33,778 bases of DNA from Candidatus Rokubacteria bacterium RIFCSPLOWO2_02_FULL_73_56 (GCA_001788495.1 MGCF01000091.1:1-33778); one strand, 5' to 3'; counted from the first letter of the stretch, positions 13,966-22,661 are shown. Notes: a model not told the origin generated them from the letters alone. Translations and numbers: made by a program.

Positions 13966-14771
13966 CACGGCGCTCCTCGGGGCCTGTAGCCGCAGCGGAA
14001 GATGCAGCGGCGCGGGTTGTCGTGGTGGAGCTTGGCGCACCGGACCGGGCCGCGCGCGAGCCGCGCGTACAGCTCGGCCGCGAGCAGCATGCCGAGCGGC
14101 GGCGCCGCGAGGTAGACCCAGAACGCCGTCCAGACGCTCGCGGGCAGCGCGGAGGCGAAGGTGCGCGCCGGGTTCAGGCTCATGCCCGAGAGCGGCGCCT
14201 CCACGGTGATGTACGCCGCGACCAGCACGCCCGCGAACAGGCCCGTGCGCCGCGCGAGACGGGGCGTGTTCGACGCGGCGAGGACGACCGTCATCAGGAG
14301 GAACGACATCGCGGCCTCGGCGACGAACGCGACGCCCGCGCCGCGCGCGCCGGGCACGGTGACGACCCAGCGGACCGACGGGTCGGCGACGAGCCCCCGC
14401 GTGGCCGCCCAGACGAGCACCAGGCCCACGACACCGCCGGCGGCCTGCGCCGCCGCGTAGCCGAGGGCGTCCGGGCCGGCGATCTTGCCGAGACGGAAGA
14501 ACGTGAGTGTCACCGCGGGATTGAAGTGGGCGCCCGATCGCTGGCCCCAGGGCGAGTAGATCAGGCCGACGGCGGTGAGCCCCATCGCGAGCCCCATGAG
14601 CGAGCGGCGGAGCAGGGGATCGCCGACCGCCGGGGGCACGGCGGAGGCCGGATGGAACAGGAGCACGGCGAAGCCGCCGGCGGCCGCCATGAACAGGCCG
14701 AGGCCGGCCGCCTCGATCAGGTACTCGGGCCAGTGGAGGCTCGGCGCGTCCCGCATCGGCCCGTGAGACAC
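13965..14771 (-). CDS. MIP-family channel (aquaporin)
   Basis: Six-helix channel of the major intrinsic protein family for water or small neutral solutes such as glycerol. Both half-helix NPA motifs are intact: GAHFNPAVTLTFF in the first half and GMSLNPARTFASALP in the second, the Arg after the second NPA being the selectivity-filter residue. About 268 residues. The C-terminal tail is unusual in having three cysteines (CAKLHHDNPRRCIFRCG). Start: the GTG gives the listed length; ATG 14756 is an alternative five codons in. It is translationally coupled to the exported VOC protein. Whether it conducts water or glycerol cannot be decided from the motifs alone. Confidence 0.9.
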   Translation of the reverse strand: MSHGPMRDAPSLHWPEYLIEAAGLGLFMAAAGGFAVLLFHPASAVPPAVGDPLLRRSLMGLAMGLTAVGLIYSPWGQRSGAHFNPAVTLTFFRLGKIAGPDALGYAAAQAAGGVVGLVLVWAATRGLVADPSVRWVVTVPGARGAGVAFVAEAAMSFLLMTVVLAASNTPRLARRTGLFAGVLVAAYITVEAPLSGMSLNPARTFASALPASVWTAFWVYLAAPPLGMLLAAELYARLARGPVRCAKLHHDNPRRCIFRCGYRPRGAP

Positions 14772-14821
14772 GCCGAATCCGGGGCGCGATTCCGCGTGTC
14801 GAACTGACGAGGAGGGGGCGT

Positions 14822-15058
14822 GTGCTGGCGTGCCGGGAGGCGATCGCGATCCTGGGAGACTACGTCGCGGCCGAGCTCGGCGGCGAGGCGGCGCAACGGC
14901 TCGAGCGCCATCTCGCGGAGTGCGACGAGTGCGTGGCGTATCTCCGCACCTACCGGAGGACGCGCCAGCTCGCGGCGGGCGCGATGCGCACGGAGATGCC
15001 GGCGGCGCTCCGGGCCCGCCTGCGCGAGTTCCTCCTCTCGACCCTCAGGCGACGCTGA
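14822..15058 (+). CDS. soluble zf-HC2 anti-sigma-like zinc-finger protein
   Basis: A 78-residue protein with GAGGAGGGGG just before its GTG start. It carries the zinc-binding pattern of ZAS/zf-HC2 anti-sigma domains: an N-terminal Cys (LACREAIAIL) and H-x(3)-C-x(2)-C in HLAECDECVAYL. There is no transmembrane segment and no sensor domain, so it would be a cytoplasmic anti-sigma-type module. No sigma gene is adjacent; the nearest is the STAS-sigma gene 2.2 kb downstream. A clear paralogue lies at 31621-31857. It is divergent from the aquaporin gene. Confidence 0.82.
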   Translation: MLACREAIAILGDYVAAELGGEAAQRLERHLAECDECVAYLRTYRRTRQLAAGAMRTEMPAALRARLREFLLSTLRRR

Positions 15059-15070
15059 GCGCGGCCGGGC

Positions 15071-15415
15071 TCACGCGGCGCGCGCCAGATCCTCCGGCTC
15101 GAGCGCGTGCGCCGGCCGGACCACGAGCTCCCAGCTCCGCGGCACCAGGGCGGCGACGACGGGCCACGCCTCCTCGGCGAGCCACTCGTAGCCGTGCGGC
15201 GTGGACAGCACGACGCGCCCGGGGCGCAGCAGCGTCCGCGGGTGCACCTCCACCGAGAGCAGCGACTCGCCGTGCAGGCGCCGGTTGACGGCGGCGCGCA
15301 CGACGGCGGCGAGCAGGTCCGCGCGGGCGTGGCGCCGGTCGGCGCGGATGCCCCAGACGAGCGGGCCGATGACCAGCGCCAGGATCAGCGCGAGCGCCAC
15401 GATCATCCCGATCAT
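15071..15415 (-). CDS. small membrane-anchored hypothetical protein
   Basis: A 114-residue protein with one N-terminal transmembrane helix (MIGMIVALALILALVIGPLV) and a soluble C-terminal domain of unknown fold (LLRPGRVVLSTPHGYEWL, then SWELVVRPAHALE). The ATG is chosen because GGAGG lies nine bases upstream; the open frame continues far upstream only because it mirrors the activator gene on the other strand. It is convergent with the zinc-finger gene and divergent from the GAF-sigma54 activator, which suggests possible co-regulation. No family recognised. Confidence 0.7.
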   Translation of the reverse strand: MIGMIVALALILALVIGPLVWGIRADRRHARADLLAAVVRAAVNRRLHGESLLSVEVHPRTLLRPGRVVLSTPHGYEWLAEEAWPVVAALVPRSWELVVRPAHALEPEDLARAA

Positions 15416-15532
15416 ATGTGTTGTCCTCCACCCCTTGCGATGGGCGCGCCCCGTCATCGGATTCGCCGGACTCCCCCGGCCCCGCGCGCGCACCCGGGCG
15501 CGCCGCCGCCCGGAGCCCCGCACCGCCGGGCG

Positions 15533-15538
15533 TACAAT
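15533..15538 (+). promoter_or_regulatory. TACAAT -10-like box before the GAF-sigma54 activator
   Basis: A consensus-like TACAAT stands 15 bases before the activator ATG in very GC-rich sequence. No convincing -35 is visible. The same hexamer precedes the small lipoprotein gene. Confidence 0.3.
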
Positions 15539-15553
15539 GGGGGGCCAGCCGCC

Positions 15554-17137
15554 ATGGCGAGCCGGCCCCCGGACACGAGTGCCGCGAGCGAGGCGGAGCG
15601 GTACCGCACGCTCCTGGAGATCAACAACGCGCTGGTCTCCAACCTGACGCGCGACGCGCTCTTCCACGCGATCGCCCGCGCGCTCCGCCGCGTCGTGGAC
15701 TTCGAGCGCGCCGCGATCTTCCTGCACGACCCGCGGCGCGACGTGCTGAGCCTCTACGTGCTCGAGTCGTCGCTGTCCTCGACGTACTTCGTCGTCGGCC
15801 TGGAGATGGGCGCGGGCGAGACCCACGTGGGCCGCGCGTTCCAGCGCCAGGAGCCGCTGCTCCGCCGCGACCTCGAGCGGGAGCGCGAATTCCCGATGGA
15901 GGATCGCGCGCTCGAGGACGGCGTGCGCTCCTACGTGATCGTCCCGCTGATCGTGCGCGGTCGGAGCATCGGCGTGCTGGCCGTCGCGAGCACGCGCCCC
16001 GGGCGGTACGCCGGCGCCGACGTGGCGTTCCTGCAGCAGGCCGCGAACCAGGTCGCGCTGGCGATCGAGAACATGAAGGCCTACGAGGAGATCGGGACGC
16101 TGAAGGCGCGGCTCGAGCGTGAGAACGTGTACCTCCGGGAGGAGATCAAGCGGGAGCACGACTTCGTCGAGATGGTGGGCTCGAGCCCGGCCCTCCTGGC
16201 GGCGCTCCGCCGGGTCGAGCAGGTCGCGGCCACCGACGCCACGGTGCTCGTCACCGGCGAGACCGGTACCGGCAAGGAGCTGATCGCGCGGGCCATCCAC
16301 GAGCGGAGCGCGCGCCGCGCGCAGCCGCTGGTCAAGGTGAGCTGCAGCGCGATCGCGTCGGGCCTCGTCGAGAGCGAGCTCTTCGGCCACGTCAAGGGCG
16401 CCTTCACCGGCGCGCTCGAGCGGCGTATCGGACGGTTCGAGCTCGCCGATCACGGCACGATCTTCCTGGACGAGGTGGGCGAGCTCTCGCTCGAGACGCA
16501 GGTGAAGCTGCTCCGCGTCCTCCAGGAGCGGGAGTTCGAGCCCGTCGGCAGCAGCGCGACGAAGCGCGTGGACGTGCGCGTCATCGCCGCCACGAACCGC
16601 GACCTCGCGGAGGCGGTGCGTACGGGCCGCTTCCGCGCCGACCTCTTCTATCGCCTCAACGTGGTCCCGCTCGAGGTCCCGCCGCTGCGCGCGCGGCGCG
16701 GGGACATCCCGCAGCTCGCGATGTTCTTCCTCGAGCGCTTCGCGCGCGAGTTCGGCAAGCGCGTCGAGCGCCTCTCGGACGGAACGCTCGAGCGGCTCGC
16801 CGCCTACCCGTGGCCCGGCAACGTCCGGGAGCTCTCGAACGTGATCGAGCGCGCGGTGGTGCTCGCCGAGGGGCCGGTGCTCGAGATCGGCGCCGACGTC
16901 CTGCTCGCCGCGCCCGAGGCGTCCGCGCGCCCGCCGGCCGTCGGCGCGGGGTCCGGCGGCCTCGGCGCCGCCCTCGAGCAGGTCGAGCGGGAGCGGATCC
17001 TCGCCGCGCTCGCCGAGGCGGACTGGGTCATCGAGGGCCCGAAGGGCGCCGCCCACCGCCTCGAGGTCCATCCCAGCACCCTGCGCAGCCGGATGGAGCG
17101 GCTCGGGATCAAGCGGGCCGGCCACGACGCCTCGTAG
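15554..17137 (+). CDS. GAF-domain sigma54-dependent transcriptional activator (FhlA/NorR-like layout)
   Basis: A 527-residue regulator. Residues about 15-180 form a GAF sensor domain (LFHAIARALRRVVDFERAAI; QQAANQVALAIENMKAYEEI), followed by a short coiled linker. The AAA+ domain has Walker A GETGTGKE near 236, an intact sigma54-contact loop GAFTGA near 282, Walker B TIFLDEVGEL, the arginine-finger region RFRADLFYRL, and YPWPGNVRELSNVIERAV. The C-terminal Fis-type DNA-binding helix-turn-helix is at about 475-520 (HRLEVHPSTLRSRMERLGI). It activates sigma54 promoters in response to a ligand bound by GAF; ligand and targets are unknown. In contrast with the giant regulator in this window, all sigma54-contact residues are canonical. 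Confidence 0.93.
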   Translation: MASRPPDTSAASEAERYRTLLEINNALVSNLTRDALFHAIARALRRVVDFERAAIFLHDPRRDVLSLYVLESSLSSTYFVVGLEMGAGETHVGRAFQRQEPLLRRDLEREREFPMEDRALEDGVRSYVIVPLIVRGRSIGVLAVASTRPGRYAGADVAFLQQAANQVALAIENMKAYEEIGTLKARLERENVYLREEIKREHDFVEMVGSSPALLAALRRVEQVAATDATVLVTGETGTGKELIARAIHERSARRAQPLVKVSCSAIASGLVESELFGHVKGAFTGALERRIGRFELADHGTIFLDEVGELSLETQVKLLRVLQEREFEPVGSSATKRVDVRVIAATNRDLAEAVRTGRFRADLFYRLNVVPLEVPPLRARRGDIPQLAMFFLERFAREFGKRVERLSDGTLERLAAYPWPGNVRELSNVIERAVVLAEGPVLEIGADVLLAAPEASARPPAVGAGSGGLGAALEQVERERILAALAEADWVIEGPKGAAHRLEVHPSTLRSRMERLGIKRAGHDAS

Positions 17138-17251
17138 CCCACCGGGGCGGATCTCGTGGGTCCCGCGAGCCTTCGTGGGCCGCGCGGTCAAGCCGCCCGC
17201 GCCCCCGCCTTGTTCCACGCCACCTTGCGTCGAGGTCCGCCAGGGCGTCCG

Positions 17252-17278
17252 GCGCGCACGGCTCTTGCAGCCGCGCGC
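17252..17278 (+). terminator. two-tier hairpin between activator and STAS-sigma gene
   Basis: GCGCG (17252-17256) pairs with CGCGC (17274-17278), and CGGCT (17259-17263) pairs with AGCCG (17269-17273) around CTTGC. It lies 19 bases before the STAS-sigma ATG and 114 after the activator stop, so it may terminate the activator transcript or act in the leader of the sigma mRNA. No T-tract. Confidence 0.35.
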
Positions 17279-17297
17279 CTGCGGAGACCCGGGGCGC

Positions 17298-18188
17298 ATG
17301 CTCAAGATCGACGCGGTCGAGGCGCCGGACGGGATGTCGACCCTCCGGCTCGAGGGACGTCTCGTCGGTCCCTGGGTGGAGGAGCTCGGCCGGCTCACCG
17401 AGCCGTTCCTCGCGGGCGGGCGCGGGCTCGTCCTGCACCTGGCCGGCGTGGCCTTCGTGGATCGGCGGGGCGTGGGGCTGCTCCGCGGACTCGCGGGGCG
17501 CGGCGTCCGGCTGGCCGCCCCGACGCCGTTCGTGGCCGAGCAGCTCCGGGCCTGGGAGGACACCATGGGCGCGACGACGACCGACCTCGAGCTGGTGGAA
17601 GGGCTGCGCCGCGGCGACCCCGCGGCGCTCGAGGCCCTGATGCAGCGCTATGCGCCGCGCGTGTGGCGCCTCGTGCACGGGATCACGCGCTCGTCCTCCG
17701 ACGCCGAGGAGGTCGTGCAGGACGTGTTCCTCGGCCTCGTGCGCTCGATCGCGGGCTTCGAGGGGCGCGCCCGGCTCGGCACGTGGATCTACCGCATCGC
17801 CACGAACGCGGCCCTCAACAAGCGCCGCGGCCGGCGCTTCCAGGTCGAGGTCTCGCTCGACGCCGAGCTGCCGCGGTTCAGGGCCGACGGCCACCGCGAG
17901 GGCGCGCGCGCCTGGGTCGTCGCCGACTGGTCCGCCACCCCGGAGGCGGAGCTGCTCTCGCGCGAGCGCCGCGCCGCGCTGACGGACGCCATCGCGGCCC
18001 TGCCCGAGCGCCACCGCGCGGTCCTGATCCTGCGCGACGTCGAGGAGCTCGCGAACGGGGAGGTCGCCGAGATCCTGGGCGAGTCGGTCGCCTCGGTGAA
18101 GTCACGCCTGCACCGCGCGCGCATGGCGCTGCGCGAGCGGATGACGCGCGTCATGATGGCGCCGCCCGCCCGGGCCGCCGTGCCGTAG
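17298..18188 (+). CDS. STAS-like domain joined in frame to an ECF-type sigma70 factor
   Basis: A 296-residue frame. Residues 1-88 resemble a STAS/anti-anti-sigma domain (DGMSTLRLEGRLVGPWV; VAFVDRRGVGLLRGL). The usual phospho-acceptor Ser of the D-S-x-G motif is Arg here, so phospho-switching is unlikely. Residues 97-285 are a sigma70 region 2 and region 4 pair: EALMQRYAPRVWRLVHGITR, DAEEVVQDVFLGLVRSI and RLGTWIYRIATNAALNKRRG (region 2), then LPERHRAVLILRDVEEL and VASVKSRLHRARMALRERM (region 4). An internal ATG at 17565 with its own AGGAG site would yield a normal-sized ECF sigma of 207 residues, so two products are possible. No anti-sigma gene is adjacent; the zf-HC2 proteins at 14822 or 31621 are candidates. 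Domain calls are firm; the fusion as the sole product is not. Confidence 0.82.
   Translation: MLKIDAVEAPDGMSTLRLEGRLVGPWVEELGRLTEPFLAGGRGLVLHLAGVAFVDRRGVGLLRGLAGRGVRLAAPTPFVAEQLRAWEDTMGATTTDLELVEGLRRGDPAALEALMQRYAPRVWRLVHGITRSSSDAEEVVQDVFLGLVRSIAGFEGRARLGTWIYRIATNAALNKRRGRRFQVEVSLDAELPRFRADGHREGARAWVVADWSATPEAELLSRERRAALTDAIAALPERHRAVLILRDVEELANGEVAEILGESVASVKSRLHRARMALRERMTRVMMAPPARAAVP
17555..17567 (+). promoter_or_regulatory. internal Shine-Dalgarno and ATG for a stand-alone sigma factor
   Basis: GGGAGGA ending five bases before the ATG at 17565-17567 sits inside the STAS-sigma frame exactly at the boundary between the two domains. The downstream part starts MGATTTDLELVEGLRRGD, where ECF sigma factors normally begin. 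This supports an internal translation start. Toeprinting or ribosome profiling would decide it. Confidence 0.5.
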
Positions 18189-18199
18189 CCGCGTCGGCC

Positions 18200-18239
18200 C
18201 CGAGCGCCTGGCGCCCCGCCCGCGTCTCGTGGCGCTCGG
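18200..18239 (+). terminator. terminator-like inverted repeat after the sigma gene
   Basis: CCGAGCGCC (18200-18208) and GGCGCTCGG (18231-18239) form a perfect 9-bp stem with a 22-base loop, 12 bases after the sigma stop and about 70 before the dehydrogenase gene. No T-tract. It probably separates the two transcription units. Confidence 0.4.
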
Positions 18240-18307
18240 ACGCGAACCGCGGGGAACGCCCGCCGTGTCTCAAGGGCGCCACGAAAACCGCCGACGAGGA
18301 GCCAGCC

Positions 18308-19114
18308 ATGGACTCTCAGCCGCTCCGGGGACAGAAGGCGCTCGTGACGGGCGCGAACTCGGGCATCGGCGCGGGCATCGCCCGCGCGCTCGGCGCCGCC
18401 GGCGCCGCCGTCGTCGTCAACTACGTGTCGAAGCCCGAGGACGCGGCCCGGGTCGTGGACGACATCTCGGCCAACGGCGTGGACGCGCTGGCGATCCGCG
18501 CCGACGTCTCCCGGGAGGCCGAGGTCGAGACGATGTTCGCCGGGATGGAGCAGGCCTGGGGCGGCATCGACATCCTCGTGAACAACGCGGGGCTCCAGCG
18601 CGACGCGGTGTTCCCCGAGATGAGTCTCGAGCAGTGGAACACCGTGCTCGGCGTGAACCTGACCGGCATGTTCCTCTGCGCCCGGGCGGCGGCGCGCAGG
18701 ATGATCCGCCGCGGCGTCCGCCCGGAGATCTCCCGCGCGGCCGGCAAGATCATCTGCGTGTCGTCCGTCCACGAGGTGATCCCCTGGGCGGGCCACGTCA
18801 ACTACGCGGCGTCCAAGGGCGGCGTCGGCATGTTCATGAAGTCGCTCGCGCAGGAGCTCGCGCCCCACCGGATCCGCGTGAACTCGGTGGCGCCGGGCGC
18901 GATCATGACGCCGATCAACCGCGAGGCCTGGTCCACACCCGAGGCGCTCGCGGCGCTCCTGCGGCTCATCCCCTACGGGCGCATCGGGCTCCCGGAGGAC
19001 ATCGGCAAGGTCGCGGCGTTCCTCGCCTCCGACGACGCCGACTACGTCCACGGCCAGACGATCTACGTGGACGGCGGGATGACCCTCTATCCCGAGTTCG
19101 CTCACGGAGGGTAG
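18308..19114 (+). CDS. SDR-family glucose 1-dehydrogenase-like oxidoreductase
   Basis: A 268-residue short-chain dehydrogenase: cofactor motif TGANSGIG, NNAG, catalytic Ser in SSVHEVIPW, and Tyr-x-x-x-Lys in NYAASKGG. Several stretches match the Bacillus-type glucose 1-dehydrogenase subgroup closely, notably SSVHEVIPW, PGAIMTPIN and the C-terminal DGGMTLYPEF. Oxidation of a sugar at C1 with NAD(P) is therefore the best guess, but SDR substrates are hard to assign by sequence. GAGGAG precedes the ATG by about nine bases. The GMC oxidoreductase gene begins five bases after its stop, then the debranching enzyme overlaps by four, so the three form one sugar-related operon. Confidence 0.88.
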   Translation: MDSQPLRGQKALVTGANSGIGAGIARALGAAGAAVVVNYVSKPEDAARVVDDISANGVDALAIRADVSREAEVETMFAGMEQAWGGIDILVNNAGLQRDAVFPEMSLEQWNTVLGVNLTGMFLCARAAARRMIRRGVRPEISRAAGKIICVSSVHEVIPWAGHVNYAASKGGVGMFMKSLAQELAPHRIRVNSVAPGAIMTPINREAWSTPEALAALLRLIPYGRIGLPEDIGKVAAFLASDDADYVHGQTIYVDGGMTLYPEFAHGG

Positions 19115-19119
19115 GCGAC

Positions 19120-20685
19120 ATGGCGGCACGCTACGACATCGCGATCGTCGGGACCGGCGCGGGCGGCGGCACCCTCGCGTGGGCGCTGGCGGGGACCGGC
19201 AAGCGCATCCTGCTCCTCGAGCGCGGCGAGTACGTTCCGCGCGAGAAAGACAACTGGAGCACGCGGGCCGTCAACCTCGAGGGCAAGTACGCCACCAGGG
19301 AAGTCTGGCGCGACCGGGACGGCAACGCGCTCCACCCGCACACGAACTACTGGGTCGGCGGCAACACCAAGTTCTACGGCGCCGCGCTCTTCCGCCTGCG
19401 TCGCGAGGACTTCGGCGAGGTCAAGCACCACGGCGGGGTCTCGCCGGCGTGGCCGATCTCCTACGAGGACCTGGAGCCGTACTACACGCGGGCCGAGCAG
19501 CTCTACCACGTGCACGGCGAGCGCGGCGTCGATCCCACGGAGCCGCCCGCCGGCGCGCCGTACCCGCACCCTCCGGTCAGCCACGAGCCGCGCATCCAGC
19601 GGCTCAGCGACGACTGGGCGCGCCTCGGCCGCCGTCCGTTCCACGTCCCGCTCGGCGTGATGCTCGACGAGCGAAATCCGCAGGCGAGCCGCTGCATCCG
19701 CTGCGAGACCTGCGACGGCCACCCGTGCCTGGTCTCCGCCAAGGCCGACGCCCAGGTGGTCTGCGTGGACCCGGCGCTCGCGCACGACAACGTCACGCTG
19801 TTGACCGGCGCCTGCGTGCGCCGGTTCCTGACGAGCGCCTCGGGCCGCGAGGTGACGGGCCTGGTCGTCGAGCGCGGGGGCGCCACCGAGACGTACGCGG
19901 CCGACCTGGTGGTCGTCGCGGGCGGCGCCATCAACTCCGCGGCGCTGCTCCTGCGCTCGGCCAACGACCGGCATCCGCGTGGGCTGGCCAACGGCTCGGA
20001 CGTCGTCGGCCGGCACTACATGGGCCACGTCAACTCGGTGCTCATGGCGGTCTCGAAGTGTCCGAACCCGACGGTCTTCCAGAAGACCCTCGCCCTCAAC
20101 GACTTCTACTTCGGCGCCGAGGACTGGGAGTGGCCGATGGGGCACATCTCGTTCGTCGGCAAGCTCGACGGCGACACGCTCCGGGCCGGTGCCCCGGCGC
20201 TCGCGCCGGGCTTCACCCTCGAGCTGATGGCGCGGCACTCGCTCGACTTCTGGCTCACCTCGGAGGACTTGCCCGACCCGGACAACCGCGTCACGCTGGA
20301 TCGAGAGGGGAACGTGGTGCTCGCGTACCGCCCGAACAACGAGGAAGGCCACCGGCGCCTCGGCGCGAAGCTCAAGGACCTGATGGCGCAGCAGACGCGC
20401 TGCCGCGTCCACGGCCACGCGTGCCACGAGGGCCTGTTCGCCCGCAGCCTCTATCTCGGGCAGCGGATCCCGCTGGCGGGCGTGGCGCACCAGAACGGCA
20501 CGGTCCGCTTCGGGCGGGATCCGAAGACGTCGGCGCTCGACGTGAACTGCCGCGCGCACGAGGTGGACAACCTCTATGTGGTGGACGCGAGCGTCTTCCC
20601 GTCGAGCGCCGCGGTGAACCCCGCGCTCACGATCATGGCCAACGCGCTCCGGGTCGCCGACCACCTCGTGGAGCGGCTCGCGTGA
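19120..20685 (+). CDS. GMC-family FAD-dependent oxidoreductase
   Basis: A 521-residue flavoprotein of the glucose-methanol-choline family. The N-terminal ADP-binding fold is IAIVGTGAGGGTLAWAL, and the C-terminal GMC signature region ends VVDASVFPSSAAVNPALTIM. A cysteine-rich insert, RCIRCETCDGHPC, is present as in a subset of bacterial GMC proteins. The FAD-linked domain probably oxidises an alcohol group of a sugar or polyol and passes electrons to a carrier (inference from family). No Tat signal is visible. GGAGGG in the tail of the preceding dehydrogenase gene serves as its Shine-Dalgarno. It is co-transcribed with the glucose-dehydrogenase-like and debranching genes. Confidence 0.88.
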   Translation: MAARYDIAIVGTGAGGGTLAWALAGTGKRILLLERGEYVPREKDNWSTRAVNLEGKYATREVWRDRDGNALHPHTNYWVGGNTKFYGAALFRLRREDFGEVKHHGGVSPAWPISYEDLEPYYTRAEQLYHVHGERGVDPTEPPAGAPYPHPPVSHEPRIQRLSDDWARLGRRPFHVPLGVMLDERNPQASRCIRCETCDGHPCLVSAKADAQVVCVDPALAHDNVTLLTGACVRRFLTSASGREVTGLVVERGGATETYAADLVVVAGGAINSAALLLRSANDRHPRGLANGSDVVGRHYMGHVNSVLMAVSKCPNPTVFQKTLALNDFYFGAEDWEWPMGHISFVGKLDGDTLRAGAPALAPGFTLELMARHSLDFWLTSEDLPDPDNRVTLDREGNVVLAYRPNNEEGHRRLGAKLKDLMAQQTRCRVHGHACHEGLFARSLYLGQRIPLAGVAHQNGTVRFGRDPKTSALDVNCRAHEVDNLYVVDASVFPSSAAVNPALTIMANALRVADHLVERLA

Positions 20686-22655
20686 TCGACTGGGGCCGCG
20701 AGGTCGCGGGCGACCTCGCCACCGCCGAGCGGCGCGAGTGGCTCTGCGCCAACGGCCTCGGCGGCTTCGCGTCGGGCACGGTCGCGGGCACGCTGACGCG
20801 CCGCTACCACGGCCTGCTGGTCGCGGCGCTCACGCCGCCGCTCGGGCGCACGCTGCTCGTGGCGGACGTGGACGAGACCGTCGAGTACGACGGGCTCACC
20901 CGGCCCCTCGCGACCCACCGCTGGGCCGGCGGGGTCGTGGACCCGCCGGGCTGGCAGGCGATCGAGCGGTTCACCCTCGACGGGACCTCGCCCGTGTGGA
21001 CGTACGCCGTGGCCGACGCCCTCGTCGAGAAGCGCGTCTGGATGGAGCCGGGCGCCAATACGACCCACGTGCGCTACCGGGCGCTGCGCGCGCGGGGGCC
21101 CGTGGGGCTCGAGCTCAAGGTGCTCGTCAACCACCGCGACTACCATGGGAGCACGCACGGCGACGCCTGGCAGATGGACGTCGCCGCCGTGCGGCACGGC
21201 GTCAGGGTCGTCGCCTTCCCGGGCGCGCGGCCGCTCCTGCTGCTCGCCGAGGGCGCGGAGGCGCGGATCGCCCACACGTGGTACCGCCGCTTCGACCGCG
21301 CCGCCGAGCGCGCGCGCGGGCTCGACGCCGAGGAGGACCACCTGCACGCGGCGACCTTCCGCGCGGCGCTTCCGCCCGGCGGGACGCTGACGCTCGTGCT
21401 CTCGGCCGAGGGCGACCCGGCGCTCGACGGCGAGGCCGCCCTCCGGCGGCGCGCGCGGCACGAGGCCGACGTGCTCGCGGCGTGGCGGCGCGCGCAGCCG
21501 GCGGCGCGGGGCGCGCCCGACTGGGTCCGCCGGCTCGTCCTCGCCGCCGATCAGTTCGTCTCCCGGCGGCCGCTGGCCGACGATCCCCTCGGCATGACCG
21601 TGATCGCCGGCTACCACTGGTTCGGCGACTGGGGGCGCGACACGATGATCGCGCTGCCGGGACTCACGCTCACGACCGGCCGCCCCGACGTCGCGCGCCG
21701 CATCCTCACGACCTTCGCGCGCTTCGTGGACCACGGGATGCTCCCGAACCGCTTCCCGGACGCGGGCGAGGCGCCCGAGTACAACACCGTGGACGCGACG
21801 CTCTGGTACGTCGAGGCGATCCGCGCCTACCATGCGGCGACGGCCGACGACGCCACGCTGAAGGAGCTCTGGCCGGTGCTCGAGGAGATCGTCCGCTGGC
21901 ACCGCACGGGCACCCGGTACGGCATCAGGGTGGATCCGGCCGACGGGCTGCTCGCCTCGGGCGAGCCCGGCGTGCAGCTCACGTGGATGGACGCGAAGGT
22001 CGGCGACTGGGTCGTGACGCCGCGCACGGGCAAGGCGGTCGAGATCAACGCGCTCTGGTACAACGCGCTTCGCGCGATGGCCGGCTTCGCGCGACGGCTC
22101 CACCAGCCGGCGGAGGCGTGGGAGGCGGCGGCGGCCCGGGTGCAGGCCGGGTTCGAGCGGTTCTGGAACGCGCCGGCCGCCTGCTGCTACGACGTGCTCG
22201 ACGGGCCGGCGGGGGCCGACGACGCGCTCCGGCCGAACCAGATCCTCGCCGTGTCGCTGCCCGAGAGCCCGCTGGCGCCCGAGCGCCGCGCGCAGGTCGT
22301 GGACGCGTGTGCCCGCCACCTGCTCACCTCGTACGGGCTCCGGAGCCTCGCGCCCGGGCACCCGCAGTACCGGGGCCGCTACGGCGGCGACCAGGTCGCG
22401 CGCGACGGCGCCTACCATCAGGGCACCGTGTGGGCGTGGCTCCTCGGCCCGTTCGCGCTCGCCCACTTCCGGGTGCACGGCGACGCGGCGGCCGCGCGCG
22501 GCTTCCTCGCGCCGCTCGAGCACCACATGGGCGACCACGGCGTCGGCTCGATCGCCGAGATCTTCGACGGCGATCCGCCGTTCGCGCCGCGCGGCTGCAT
22601 CGCGCAGGCCTGGTCCGTCGCCGAGACCCTGCGCGCCTGGCACGCGCTCGCCTGA
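20682..22655 (+). CDS. amylo-alpha-1,6-glucosidase / glycogen debranching enzyme family protein
   Basis: A 657-residue protein of the archaeal/bacterial-type debranching family. The N-terminal beta domain begins with the conserved WLCANGLGGFASGT and RRYHGLLVAAL. The (alpha/alpha)6 catalytic domain carries GDWGRDTMIALPGLTL and the C-terminal DGAYHQGTVWAWLLGPF, both hallmarks of this family. It hydrolyses alpha-1,6 branch glucose from glycogen-like glucans, so it can supply free glucose to the neighbouring glucose dehydrogenase and the glucokinase further downstream (inference from context). The GTG start overlaps the GMC stop as GTGA. Length is normal and all domains are present. Confidence 0.92.
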   Translation: MIDWGREVAGDLATAERREWLCANGLGGFASGTVAGTLTRRYHGLLVAALTPPLGRTLLVADVDETVEYDGLTRPLATHRWAGGVVDPPGWQAIERFTLDGTSPVWTYAVADALVEKRVWMEPGANTTHVRYRALRARGPVGLELKVLVNHRDYHGSTHGDAWQMDVAAVRHGVRVVAFPGARPLLLLAEGAEARIAHTWYRRFDRAAERARGLDAEEDHLHAATFRAALPPGGTLTLVLSAEGDPALDGEAALRRRARHEADVLAAWRRAQPAARGAPDWVRRLVLAADQFVSRRPLADDPLGMTVIAGYHWFGDWGRDTMIALPGLTLTTGRPDVARRILTTFARFVDHGMLPNRFPDAGEAPEYNTVDATLWYVEAIRAYHAATADDATLKELWPVLEEIVRWHRTGTRYGIRVDPADGLLASGEPGVQLTWMDAKVGDWVVTPRTGKAVEINALWYNALRAMAGFARRLHQPAEAWEAAAARVQAGFERFWNAPAACCYDVLDGPAGADDALRPNQILAVSLPESPLAPERRAQVVDACARHLLTSYGLRSLAPGHPQYRGRYGGDQVARDGAYHQGTVWAWLLGPFALAHFRVHGDAAAARGFLAPLEHHMGDHGVGSIAEIFDGDPPFAPRGCIAQAWSVAETLRAWHALA

Positions 22656-22661
22656 CCGGAT

